A stretch of 21,143 bases of DNA, from positions 1 through 21,143 of the forward strand of contig JANBTH010000314.1 in the NCBI GenBank assembly GCA_027578815.1, read 5' to 3'. The notes under the pieces were generated by a model, which had not been told where the DNA came from, did not search any database, and saw only the letters and a list, made by a program, of their open reading frames with translations. The translations under genes were made by a program, and so were the position numbers. The DNA comes from Coemansia sp. RSA 1804. Lineage: Eukaryota > Kickxellomycota > Kickxellomycetes > Kickxellales > Kickxellaceae. Below are positions 1 through 7,420 of the stretch, one piece after another (within the stretch, counting starts at the first letter, position 1; each line of letters starts with the position of its first letter).

Positions 1-396
1 ATGAGACACTCCAACTTTGCCACAAATAGGGCACTCTTCAACCGACCCGTTGGTCGGGTCTGACAACCTCTGCCTACCTATTTGTAGCTACTACCGGACC
101 CGGGCTAGATGTTAACATCTCGCTATCCCACGCCCTTTGAGCGACAGGACGATAGGTCGGATGATAGAGCCCATGAAGGACAATTGGCGGTTTCTCTTTT
201 CCTTCTTTTTGATTACGGTTTCTCTATTTCTTAGTCGGGTTAGTATTTCTTCCAATAAATCTATTTTCTCTCTGACCAACTCTTTTTTACTCACGATATT
301 AGCACGACTTAGAAAGACAAAGATGTAATTTTATTTTTAAAATTCAAATACTTTATAGTCTTGGCTAAGAAAAAGTCATATAACGTACATCACACA
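1..396. other. AT-rich left edge without a convincing gene
   Basis: No complete gene is seen here. An open stretch on the minus strand (about 330 down to 112) is rich in K, E and R and has no good ATG start. Further down the same strand, at about 33 to 1, another frame reads a CPICGK zinc-knuckle-like fragment that runs off the edge; stops separate the two. A short perfect inverted repeat (GACCCG, 5-base loop, CGGGTC) lies at 44-60. Positions 325-360 are strongly AT-rich and are probably the 3' flank of the minus-strand gene that ends at 397. A decayed retroelement end is possible but cannot be shown from this sequence. Confidence 0.4.
44..60. repeat. Short perfect inverted repeat
   Basis: GACCCG at 44-49 and CGGGTC at 55-60 flank the loop TTGGT. 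It could form a 6-bp hairpin. There is no run of T that would make it a terminator, and its function is unknown. Confidence 0.5.
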
Positions 397-1524
397 TTAC
401 GCAGGGAAAGCAGAGCCGCCATACCTGCCACTCGATCCACTCGAGCCTCGCTCAAAGTCCTCGCGCGATCTTGGGAAATCCTCGCTACCCAGTGCCGACG
501 AAGATCCAAACGGAGAGCTGGTGTCATCAGAGAAGCCATCGTTGCCGCTGTACAAACCACTCTCGTTTCTGTTCAGATCGCTCCATGTGTCCTCAAAGTC
601 CGGCTTTTGCTGGTAGCCCGACCTACTCTGCGAGTACCGCTGCTGTTGGTAGCTTGGCCGCTGCTGCGGATGGTGCTGCTGGTGTTGATACTGAGACGGG
701 GATTGGGGATGGTTCTGTCCGCGCACCCTATCCCATGCGTTTGTCTGCGTCCCATTAGCTGCACGAATCGAGTCCCACGCAGACCCGCTGTTCGTACCAG
801 CATCTCCGACGCGGTAGCTGGGCTGGTAATCCGCCCGATCGATCGGCTGTTGCAGACCAGGATTACCAAACTCCTTTGGCTGTTGCAGGCCTGGATTACC
901 AAACTCCATCGGCTGTTCTAGACCTGAATTACCAAACTCATTAGGCTGTTGCAGGCCCGGATTGCCAAACTCTATCTGCTGGTCCTCCTTGTGGCCCCAA
1001 GTATCATCTGACGAGTTGGCATTGTCCTCGTAACCAGAAGCCATGTTTATCTGCATACTCTTCTTTTCCTCGGACGTTACCGACGGAGGCAGATTTTTAA
1101 AGTCCGGACGGCGAAATATCACCCTAGGGTCGCCGTTCGGACTGGAACCCCTAGGTTCGCCTTTAGGTCTGGAGCCCCTAGGATCGATACCCCGCGCGCG
1201 GTATATCTCCTCGGCAATATCGTCAATTGCAGCCTTTATATGCGGGTACTTTGCCCCGTTGTTAAGATCGCGAAAAGCCCTCACCGATCCGATCGCACCA
1301 CTGACGTTGCCCAAGAACATGCTCAGCAGCACGGCTGATGCACCTCTAACCCACAAGGGTCTGGGTTTCTTTATCAGGATGAAACCCATTCCCATGCCAA
1401 AGGCATATCCTCCAAGTCTATATGCACTCACCTTCGCTTGCGCAGATACAAGGGCATTTAACTCCTCTTCGGAGAGATTGCTCTTTTTGGCCTGTGCTAT
1501 GACCACCTCCAACGGTCTCGTCAT
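397..1524 (-). CDS. Two-helix membrane protein with 11-residue repeats, possibly OCIA-like
   Basis: A 375-residue protein whose family I cannot fix. Residues 18-30 read LSEEELNALVSAQ. Two glycine-rich hydrophobic segments follow (about 36-51 and 60-81), separated by the basic turn KKPRPLWVR. This order resembles OCIA-domain proteins, which sit in mitochondrial or endosomal membranes, and the later WDSIRAANG and WDRVRGQN motifs recall the W-x2-(I/L/V)R elements of such tails. That link is inference. Residues 117-134 hold two 9-residue units (GSRPKGEPR, GSSPNGDPR). Residues 185-227 hold four copies of an 11-residue unit, EFGNPGLQQP plus one variable residue. The remaining tail is Q/S/G/D-rich and probably disordered. 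The ATG at 1524 is the first in frame, and the stop is TAA at 397-399. The gene diverges from COG8 across 317 bp. Confidence 0.7.
   Translation of the reverse strand: MTRPLEVVIAQAKKSNLSEEELNALVSAQAKVSAYRLGGYAFGMGMGFILIKKPRPLWVRGASAVLLSMFLGNVSGAIGSVRAFRDLNNGAKYPHIKAAIDDIAEEIYRARGIDPRGSRPKGEPRGSSPNGDPRVIFRRPDFKNLPPSVTSEEKKSMQINMASGYEDNANSSDDTWGHKEDQQIEFGNPGLQQPNEFGNSGLEQPMEFGNPGLQQPKEFGNPGLQQPIDRADYQPSYRVGDAGTNSGSAWDSIRAANGTQTNAWDRVRGQNHPQSPSQYQHQQHHPQQRPSYQQQRYSQSRSGYQQKPDFEDTWSDLNRNESGLYSGNDGFSDDTSSPFGSSSALGSEDFPRSREDFERGSSGSSGRYGGSAFPA
845..976 (-). repeat. 33-bp coding minisatellite, four units
   Basis: Four head-to-tail 33-bp units start at 845, 878, 911 and 944; on + each begins GGCTGTT. 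They keep the reading frame and encode the EFGN(P/S)GL(Q/E)QP repeat of the overlapping minus-strand gene. The third unit (911-943) is the most diverged. The differences are mainly at synonymous or conservative positions, which suggests that the protein repeat is maintained. Confidence 0.9.
1123..1182 (-). repeat. 27-bp coding tandem repeat, two units plus a partial
   Basis: CCTAGG recurs at exactly 27-bp spacing (1123, 1150, 1177). It delimits two diverged 27-bp units that encode GSSPNGDPR-type and GSRPKGEPR-type nonapeptides just downstream of the membrane segments of the 375-residue protein. Confidence 0.8.
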
Positions 1525-1841
1525 TCTTCTGTATTTTTGTGGATTTCACCAGCCAAACTAGTACAATCTCCGCTTAGAATCCCGGATCTCTAATAGCACA
1601 ACAAATCACAACAGATTGTGGTAGAAAAAAGAAAGCACTAATAACCAACACAAGGAAATAGAGATTAAGAAAGTTGAAATACGTGTTATCTTCCAAGAAA
1701 AGCTAAGAATCAATCAGTCTATTGGTCCTCCTTGCTTTTTGCCCTTTCTTCCCTAATCCCACGACTGAAACGGCGATAGTTATTGCTTTTTATTATTATT
1801 TTTATTTCTGACACAGACATCTGCTAGTTGTTGATGCTGAA
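1525..1841. promoter_or_regulatory. Divergent promoter region
   Basis: This 317-bp AT-rich spacer lies between two divergently transcribed genes and must hold both promoters. The half nearer COG8 is rich in T and TTATT runs (about 1785-1808). I see no certain TATA box or named factor site. A tiny upstream ORF overlaps the COG8 start. Confidence 0.6.
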
Positions 1842-1845
1842 ATGA
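1834..1845 (+). promoter_or_regulatory. Three-codon uORF overlapping the COG8 start
   Basis: ATG CTG AAA TGA begins 8 bases before the COG8 ATG (1842). Its TGA overlaps that ATG as ATGA. If it lies in the mRNA leader, it could reduce COG8 translation or feed it by termination-reinitiation. The transcript start is unknown, so this remains a sequence observation. Confidence 0.5.
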
Positions 1846-4319
1846 AAGCAGAGAATGAGAGTCTCTACGGCTCGTCCATCTACCGAGGAAGCCAATCCGT
1901 CGACGATGCCGATCTTCCTGAGTACATGCAGCTGTGCCGACGGTTGTTTCCGGAGCTGATGAGCGAGGAGAGCGAGCATGCAGGACCCGAGGCAGAAGAA
2001 AGCCTTGCCCGGTACCTCAAATACATCACTGGACTTCCGCTGCCTTTGCTGAAGATAGAACCCACGCTTCTTCAGAACGATTTGCAGCGAATTTCAAATG
2101 ACCTGACGCTGCTGCTTATTAACGAGACGAAAAGACCTCAGAGGAATAATACGAACGCTAGTCGGAGCGAGGAAAGAGAGGCGCAACGACGATCTTCAAC
2201 GCACCAGCTAGCACGAGAAATGGACGAGCTGGAGCTAGATCAGGAGAGCGATGACGGGAAAACCAGCGATGATGGCGACAAGACACATGGGCTGTACCGG
2301 GCAGGCAGCCCTGACAGTAATGGCAATAGCAATGGCGAAAGCGATGGCTGCGATCTGCATATATTCAATGTTGTGTACGAAACGGGCAAGGCAGCGTCGT
2401 TGGCGACGGAGAACATAAACGCAAGTCTGAACGAGGCACAGGAAGCGCTGTCGCGGCTTGAGACGGTATGCGAGTCGTTTACAGTCGAGATGGCTCAGTT
2501 TGACAGGCGCACCAAGGTGGTGCAGCGTGTTCTTGACAAGCAGGACATCATTACACGCATTGTTGAGCTGCCCCGTGTGATGCGGATGTGCGTTGCTGGC
2601 GGGTACTACGAGGAGGCGGTTGAGATTGCAGAGCATGTGCGTGTGACTGGCGATCGGTTGGTTCGCGACATCCGCGATGGCGTGGGCTCCCTGCCTGGAT
2701 CGCTGGGTGCATCCGATGGGATTTCGGCCGTTGCGGCGGCATCCAGAGAGCAGCTGGTTGCGTTTGTGGGGTCTATCCAGCGCCAGGTGCATGCGGAGTT
2801 TGAGCACATGGTGGTTGACCTGTGCCAGGAGCTCGGGTACACGCGGCTGGCCGTGTCGGGACCCTTGCAGAGCAGCAAGGGGCAATCCGGTGGTGCTGGC
2901 CTGGAAGGAGTCGATGCCGATGGCGGCGCTGAGAACGCAGACGGCGGACACGAGAGAGCCATAAAGCGCCTGTCACTCGTGGCAAAGATTGTGGCTATTC
3001 TGCGCAGCATCGGCATGTTCTCCGAGTCCGAGCTGCGGCTGCTTTACCTACGATCGAGGTGGCAGGCATGGCAGCAGACAGCCGAGACCCTGAGCGGGTT
3101 TGCACCAGCTGTTGTGTTTGCGACCATGGAGGACATGAACACTAGTAATCCAGACATGCCAGGGGATCCTTCTTCTGGTTCAGCGACATATCTAATGTCG
3201 TTTTCACCAGACGCATATCGCTTGACGCGTGCGGCCGAAAAGAACGCATCGTCGCCAGAGGTGTCGGCGTACCTGGAGAAGCTGATCAACGCGTATCTGT
3301 CGTGGCTGGGCGAGGCCGATATGCAGTACCGAACGCTATTTGTCCGGAGCCAGTCGTCGTCTGACGAGACCGCAGCCAGCGGACACGCCGATGGTTTGGC
3401 AACCGACCCACTTACCGACCTGGCGATATTCAGCTCGAGATGCTTTCTGTCGAGCACGCTCCCGCTGTTTGATCTGCTTTCCGACGCCTCTGGGATATCG
3501 GGACTGCAGCTTCGCGTTGCCTCGCACGCGCGCAAGCTGTCCCAAACGAAAATTGACTTTGTCACGGCGTTTCTGGAGCAGCGTCTTGGCGAGCGCGCAT
3601 TTGCCTGCATCGTAAGCGGGGTTGAAAAGGCGGTTTCGGAGTTCTGTGTCAAGTTGGCGGAGATGAAAGAAAGAGCGCTGGGCGTGTCATCGAATGAGAC
3701 AAAGAACAAGGCGCCGGCGAGCACAGCGGCGGAGGACCAGGCATTGGAGCAGCTAGCGGTACCAACCCGTCCGTCGCTTGCACTGCCACCTGGCGGATTT
3801 GACGGCGATCTTGCGCGGATGCCATCGAGGTTCCTCGGACAATACCGCGTCTCGCCGGTTGGACTGCTGCAGTACCCGCTTCTGGCGCGGCTTCTGCACT
3901 CGTTCCGCGACTCACTCCACACGCTGCGCATACTGGTGCTTGCAGGCGACACCGTCAGGGCCAGCAAGGACGACAGCGGAGCGGGAGCGGATGTCCTCAC
4001 GCTGCTGACGATGGCATCGATTGTGCTGGAAAGCGAGCTTGTGCGCGTGGCGGATGCGCTGGGCAGTCTTTGTGCCTCGATCCTTGACGAAGCAGCGGAA
4101 CGGACAGTCGGTGACGAAATCAAGAGCGCGGCCCGGCATGCGTGCGTGGGGTTCGTGTTTGGGCTGGCGCGCGGCGTGGCTGAGATATTCGAGGAGGTTG
4201 CGAGTCTGAGCGAGACGGCGGCAGCGGCAGGTCTGTGCTCCGACGGAGACGATTCGGCGATGACGCTGTATGCGCAGGCGATCTACGTTCCGCTGCTGCC
4301 TTATCTCCTTCCCTCGTGA
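1842..4319 (+). CDS. COG8: Conserved oligomeric Golgi complex subunit 8
   Basis: An 825-residue Dor1/COG8-family protein. COG8 belongs to lobe B of the COG tether, which catches retrograde vesicles at the Golgi and so keeps glycosylation enzymes in place. The N-terminal family signature is clear. A helix at about 58-95 reads YLKYITGLPLPLLKIEPTLL, and the stretch from F175 has the typical string of coiled-coil helices ending in LPRVMRMCVAGGYYEEAVEIA (YYEEA at 255-259), the hallmark of the family. Residues 97-165 are a charged, low-complexity insert, and further gly/ser-rich loops occur at about 345-370 and 430-450. The length is somewhat above typical animal COG8, which those inserts explain. 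The ATG at 1842 is the first in the long frame. HADH follows 229 bp downstream on the same strand. Confidence 0.9.
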   Translation: MKAENESLYGSSIYRGSQSVDDADLPEYMQLCRRLFPELMSEESEHAGPEAEESLARYLKYITGLPLPLLKIEPTLLQNDLQRISNDLTLLLINETKRPQRNNTNASRSEEREAQRRSSTHQLAREMDELELDQESDDGKTSDDGDKTHGLYRAGSPDSNGNSNGESDGCDLHIFNVVYETGKAASLATENINASLNEAQEALSRLETVCESFTVEMAQFDRRTKVVQRVLDKQDIITRIVELPRVMRMCVAGGYYEEAVEIAEHVRVTGDRLVRDIRDGVGSLPGSLGASDGISAVAAASREQLVAFVGSIQRQVHAEFEHMVVDLCQELGYTRLAVSGPLQSSKGQSGGAGLEGVDADGGAENADGGHERAIKRLSLVAKIVAILRSIGMFSESELRLLYLRSRWQAWQQTAETLSGFAPAVVFATMEDMNTSNPDMPGDPSSGSATYLMSFSPDAYRLTRAAEKNASSPEVSAYLEKLINAYLSWLGEADMQYRTLFVRSQSSSDETAASGHADGLATDPLTDLAIFSSRCFLSSTLPLFDLLSDASGISGLQLRVASHARKLSQTKIDFVTAFLEQRLGERAFACIVSGVEKAVSEFCVKLAEMKERALGVSSNETKNKAPASTAAEDQALEQLAVPTRPSLALPPGGFDGDLARMPSRFLGQYRVSPVGLLQYPLLARLLHSFRDSLHTLRILVLAGDTVRASKDDSGAGADVLTLLTMASIVLESELVRVADALGSLCASILDEAAERTVGDEIKSAARHACVGFVFGLARGVAEIFEEVASLSETAAAAGLCSDGDDSAMTLYAQAIYVPLLPYLLPS

Positions 4320-4548
4320 ACGGAACGGGCCGCTTTGATCACATTCTGGCTTTTTTCTCCTCTCGATTCCCACGGTCGTTTGATTAAATGCGTTCAAAAG
4401 CGTTTAGCGATTCTGTAAACGCTCGTTGTTCGTCTTTCTTTGCTCTTCCACAGAACACAGCACTATCTTCAAACACACGCTCTTCTTTCTTCTTCTTTTC
4501 TATCTTCTCATTCTACCCTGCACCATACTCTTTCTTAGTACACACGAT

Positions 4549-5433
4549 ATGTCAAGTGCTGCAGCAGCAAGCATCAGGAGGCTGAGCGTCGTGGGCGCGG
4601 GACAGATGGGAATCGGCATTGGGCTGGTGGCGGCACGCGTGGCCAAGCTCAACGTGCAGTTTATCGACAGCAGCGCGGACCAGCTCACGAAGGGATTGGC
4701 GTTTCTGGACAAGCTACTGGTCAAGGACGTGGGCAGAGGCCGGTGCACAGAGGAAGAGCGCAGCGACATTAAGGCGCGCATCAGCACGGCGGGTAGCGTT
4801 GCAGAAATGGCAGACACAGCGGACTTTGTGGTGGAGGCAGTGTCCGAGAACGCCGACCTCAAGCGCAGGGTCCTTGCGCAGCTTTCCGAGCGACTGCCGG
4901 AGACCGCGGTCCTTGCGACCAACACATCGTCAATCAGCATCACGAAGCTTGCGGCGGCCACACGGAGGCCGGACCGCGTGATCGGGATGCACTTCATGAA
5001 TCCGGTGCCTGTGATGCGGCTGGTGGAGGTGATTCCGGGGCTGCAGTCGTCGGCGGCCACGCTGCAGACCACGCTGGCACTGGCACAGCGCTTGGGCAAG
5101 ACCACGACGATGGCGCAGGACGTGCCCGGGTTCATTGCCAATCGCCTTCTGATGCCGTACATCAACGAGGCGTTTGTCGCGCTGCAGGAGGGGATTGCTT
5201 CCAGAGAAGACATTGACACTACCATGGTGCTTGGCGCCAACAACCCGATGGGCCCGCTGACGCTGGCCGACTTCATTGGCCTCGACACCTGTCTTGCCAT
5301 TATGCAGGTGCTGCACGCCGAGCTGGGCGACTCCAAGTACCGCCCCGCTGTGCTGCTGCAGAAGCACGTCGATGCCGGCTGGCTCGGCGTCAAGTCTGGC
5401 AAGGGCGTCTACGACTACCCGCCCAAGAAGTAG
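4549..5433 (+). CDS. 3-hydroxyacyl-CoA / 3-hydroxybutyryl-CoA dehydrogenase
   Basis: A 294-residue single-domain enzyme of the HADH/PaaH family. It oxidises L-3-hydroxyacyl-CoA to 3-ketoacyl-CoA with NAD+, the third step of beta-oxidation. The Rossmann motif GAGQMG is at 16-21 and D40 is placed to bind the NAD ribose. The catalytic set has exactly the spacing of human HADH: S127 (in NTSS), H148 (in GMHFMNP), E160 and N198. The C-terminal dimer domain contains NNPMGPLTLADFIGLDT (231-247) and ends GWLGVKSGKGVYDYPPKK. The frame is open upstream to about 4426, but without an ATG; that part encodes a hydrophobic, pyrimidine-derived run, so the ATG at 4549 is chosen. The Rossmann fold starts at about residue 11, which leaves no room for a mitochondrial presequence, and the C-terminus is not a PTS1. 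Confidence 0.93.
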   Translation: MSSAAAASIRRLSVVGAGQMGIGIGLVAARVAKLNVQFIDSSADQLTKGLAFLDKLLVKDVGRGRCTEEERSDIKARISTAGSVAEMADTADFVVEAVSENADLKRRVLAQLSERLPETAVLATNTSSISITKLAAATRRPDRVIGMHFMNPVPVMRLVEVIPGLQSSAATLQTTLALAQRLGKTTTMAQDVPGFIANRLLMPYINEAFVALQEGIASREDIDTTMVLGANNPMGPLTLADFIGLDTCLAIMQVLHAELGDSKYRPAVLLQKHVDAGWLGVKSGKGVYDYPPKK

Positions 5434-5582
5434 CTACAGGCCGATAGCCGGATAGACGGTATTGCAGATAGTCGCTGCTTAGGTCTTGTAATGGCCTGCC
5501 ATAACCTATCATCACTCGCGTGCGCTTCTGCTATTCTGCTATGTGACGATTGGCGGCGGCGACGAGTTTTACATATTTTTCT

Positions 5583-6866
5583 ATGAGATCTGTTACTTTG
5601 CTAATTGATCCACTCCTCCATAAAGCACTCACTAACATTCTGGCTGCTCTGCCTATCCGCACAATGGCGCCAGCAAGGACACCGCTGTCGCTGTACGTGC
5701 ACTGGCCCTACTGCTCGTTTCTCTGTAGGTTCTGCGCCTTCTCCAAGGCGCGGGTGCCGGCCAGCGGCGTCGACCACGCCCTTGTAACCAGGGCACTGCT
5801 GGCGGAGCTGCGCACATCGCTGGCCCCGCACTCCAAGGACAAAGAGCTGCGCAGCATCTACTTTGGCGGCGGCACGCCCTCGCTCGCACAGCCGGCACAC
5901 GTTGCGCAGATCATCGAGCAGGCCAGTCGGCTGGTGCCGCTTGCCGCCAACGCCGAGATCACGCTGGAGTCCAATCCGACGTCGGCGGAGACCAACAAGA
6001 TGGCTGCGTTTAAGGCTGCCGGCATTACGCGGTACTCGATAGGCATCCAAACGCTCGATGACGGCGTGCTGCAAAGAATGGGACGTCTTCACAGCGGTGC
6101 CGAGGCGCTGGCTGCTGCCAACCGCGCAGCATCGCTGTTCCCTGGACACGTCAGCCTCGATATGATGTTTGGTTTCGAGAGTCAGACGGTCGATCAGTGG
6201 CAGAGAGAACTGGAGACCGTGCTCGCCCACGCCAACGGCCACCTATCGCTCTACCAGCTCACAGTCGAGCCTGGAACCCCGCTTTTCCGCGACATCCGCG
6301 CCCAGCGCGTGAAGCGCAATCCCGACGACACGCTGGCGCTGATGTACGAGACAGCCGTCGCACTCTGTCGCTCGCGCGGTCTCGCCCACTACGAGGTCTC
6401 CAACTACGCCGCCAGCCCCGAATCGCAGAGCGCCCATAACATCGGGTACTGGCAGGGACGTCAGTGGATTGGCATCGGCCCAAGCGCCCACTCGCGCTTC
6501 ATTGATCCAGCAAGCGGGACTTGTCTCCGCACCGTGTGCATCCCCGACATCCAGCGGTGGGTGCGGAGCTGCTTGGAGCACGGCCATGGCACCGCCAAAA
6601 CTGAGACTGTGGATGATGCTGAGGCCAGGCAGGAGGCCGTCGTGTTTGGTCTGCGCATGCTGGATGGTCTGTCAAACTCCCGCTTTATGCGCACCGGCTG
6701 CGTCAGCTCTGGCGCCCTGTCGCTGGCCGAGTACCTGCGTGTCGACCAGGTCCAGCGCTACGTGCGCGACGGGTACCTCCGCTCTAGTGGTAGTCTGGAC
6801 CACTTGGCGCCCACAGAGCGCGGCTTGCAAGTCATAGACTCCATTCTGTTAGACATTCTCCCGTAA
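5583..6866 (+). CDS. HemW/RSAD1-like radical SAM protein (heme chaperone)
   Basis: Radical SAM protein of the HemN/HemW class. The Cys motif CSFLCRFC (C-x3-C-x2-C) directly follows YVHWPY. Other family marks are YFGGGTPSL, EITLESNP, RYSIGIQTLDDGVLQRMGRLH, LSLYQLTVEPGTPLF, YEVSNYA and HNIGYWQGRQWIGIGPSAHS. HemW proteins bind heme and a 4Fe-4S cluster and act as heme chaperones; they are often misnamed coproporphyrinogen oxidase. The animal homologue RSAD1 is mitochondrial. Two in-frame ATGs compete. The one at 5583 gives 427 residues with a 27-residue leader (MRSVTLLIDPLLHKAL...) that could be a mitochondrial presequence. The one at 5664 gives 400 residues, close to the bacterial length. I list the longer form; the cysteines are C44, C48 and C51, or C17, C21 and C24 in the short form. 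Confidence 0.88.
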   Translation: MRSVTLLIDPLLHKALTNILAALPIRTMAPARTPLSLYVHWPYCSFLCRFCAFSKARVPASGVDHALVTRALLAELRTSLAPHSKDKELRSIYFGGGTPSLAQPAHVAQIIEQASRLVPLAANAEITLESNPTSAETNKMAAFKAAGITRYSIGIQTLDDGVLQRMGRLHSGAEALAAANRAASLFPGHVSLDMMFGFESQTVDQWQRELETVLAHANGHLSLYQLTVEPGTPLFRDIRAQRVKRNPDDTLALMYETAVALCRSRGLAHYEVSNYAASPESQSAHNIGYWQGRQWIGIGPSAHSRFIDPASGTCLRTVCIPDIQRWVRSCLEHGHGTAKTETVDDAEARQEAVVFGLRMLDGLSNSRFMRTGCVSSGALSLAEYLRVDQVQRYVRDGYLRSSGSLDHLAPTERGLQVIDSILLDILP

Positions 6867-6909
6867 AACAAAACAAACCCAAGGGCTTGTAGAGCGTCAT
6901 TTACCTTTT

Positions 6910-7191
6910 TTATTTTCCCAGATGCTTGAAGTGCATGTGGCCGCCATCTTCTGCTGCCTTTGTTTTTTTGCTGCCTTTTCGGTTATCCCATGCCCTGAAG
7001 ATTGTCAGCTCGCCGCTTTCACATGCCTTCCCGCCACACAAAGCGTGTGCCAGAAGCTCTGCTGCCTCTTCAAACACATTCAGCGCTTCTGGCTGTATTG
7101 GCAAGAGTCAAGCTAGCATTTTCTGTCTCCCCTCGTAGCTTCTATCCAAATGTGCCTTTCTTTTCAAACCCGAGAAATTGTCCACGCGCAT
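6910..7191 (-). CDS. Probable small two-exon gene, unknown function
   Basis: Unrecognised. On the minus strand, 7088 down to 6910 reads EALNVFEEAAELLAHALCGG and continues to HFKHLGK and TAA. Its codon use looks coding, with many G-starting codons. There is no ATG at its head. Upstream, the ATG at 7191 opens MRVDNFS and reaches a GTTTGA donor at 7169; a CCAG acceptor ends at 7089. Joining exon 7170-7191 (22 nt) to 6910-7088 (179 nt) across an 81-nt intron gives 66 residues in frame. Without splicing, the same frame is broken by one TGA at 7108-7110. The product has an acidic helical half and a basic half (NRKGSKKTK). The donor is weak. The + strand also has a 64-codon ATG ORF (6922-7116), Cys-rich and hydrophobic, which I read as its antisense shadow. 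Confidence 0.4.
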
Positions 7192-7420
7192 AAAGTCATC
7201 TATTTTTTTATTGCAGACATTGTGCTAGTTTTTGGCATCCCTCTCTCCACGTCAAAGCGTCAATTGCAATTGCATTGTATCTTTCTCTTTCCTTTTTTTC
7301 TTCTCCGCTGGTTGTTATAGTATTGTTATAGTATTTCTTATTTTCCTCTACTTTTAGACTTTTTCCCCTCATTACCTCCAGCTATTCTTTTCTTCCTTTC
7401 CATCCTTCTACCCTTGGACG
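7192..7420 (+). promoter_or_regulatory. Pyrimidine-rich upstream region of the ABCD gene
   Basis: About 230 bp of T/C-rich sequence precedes the ABCD start, with TTGTTATAGTAT repeated at about 7312-7334. Such CT-rich leaders are common in fungal promoters. No specific site is claimed. Confidence 0.4.

Noticed and set aside
361..921. 186-codon + strand open frame opposite the repeat-containing minus-strand gene
   Set aside because: It has only a TTG at its head. Its length follows from the codon pattern of the minus-strand gene, whose repeats keep frame.
3044..4123. 359-codon minus-strand frame inside COG8
   Set aside because: Ser/Arg-rich antisense shadow of a clear COG8 coding region; no recognisable motif.
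4388..4585. 65-codon ATG ORF overlapping the start of the hydroxyacyl-CoA dehydrogenase
   Set aside because: Encodes pyrimidine-derived Ser/Phe runs from promoter sequence. The transcript probably starts downstream.
4500..5402. 300-codon minus-strand frame opposite the hydroxyacyl-CoA dehydrogenase
   Set aside because: The + strand has all catalytic residues with correct spacing; the antisense frame is a codon-bias shadow.
6922..7116. 64-codon + strand ATG ORF, Cys-rich and hydrophobic, possibly a small secreted protein
   Set aside because: The opposite strand has better coding-like codon use. Cys and Leu here arise as the complement of Ala/Glu/Lys codons.
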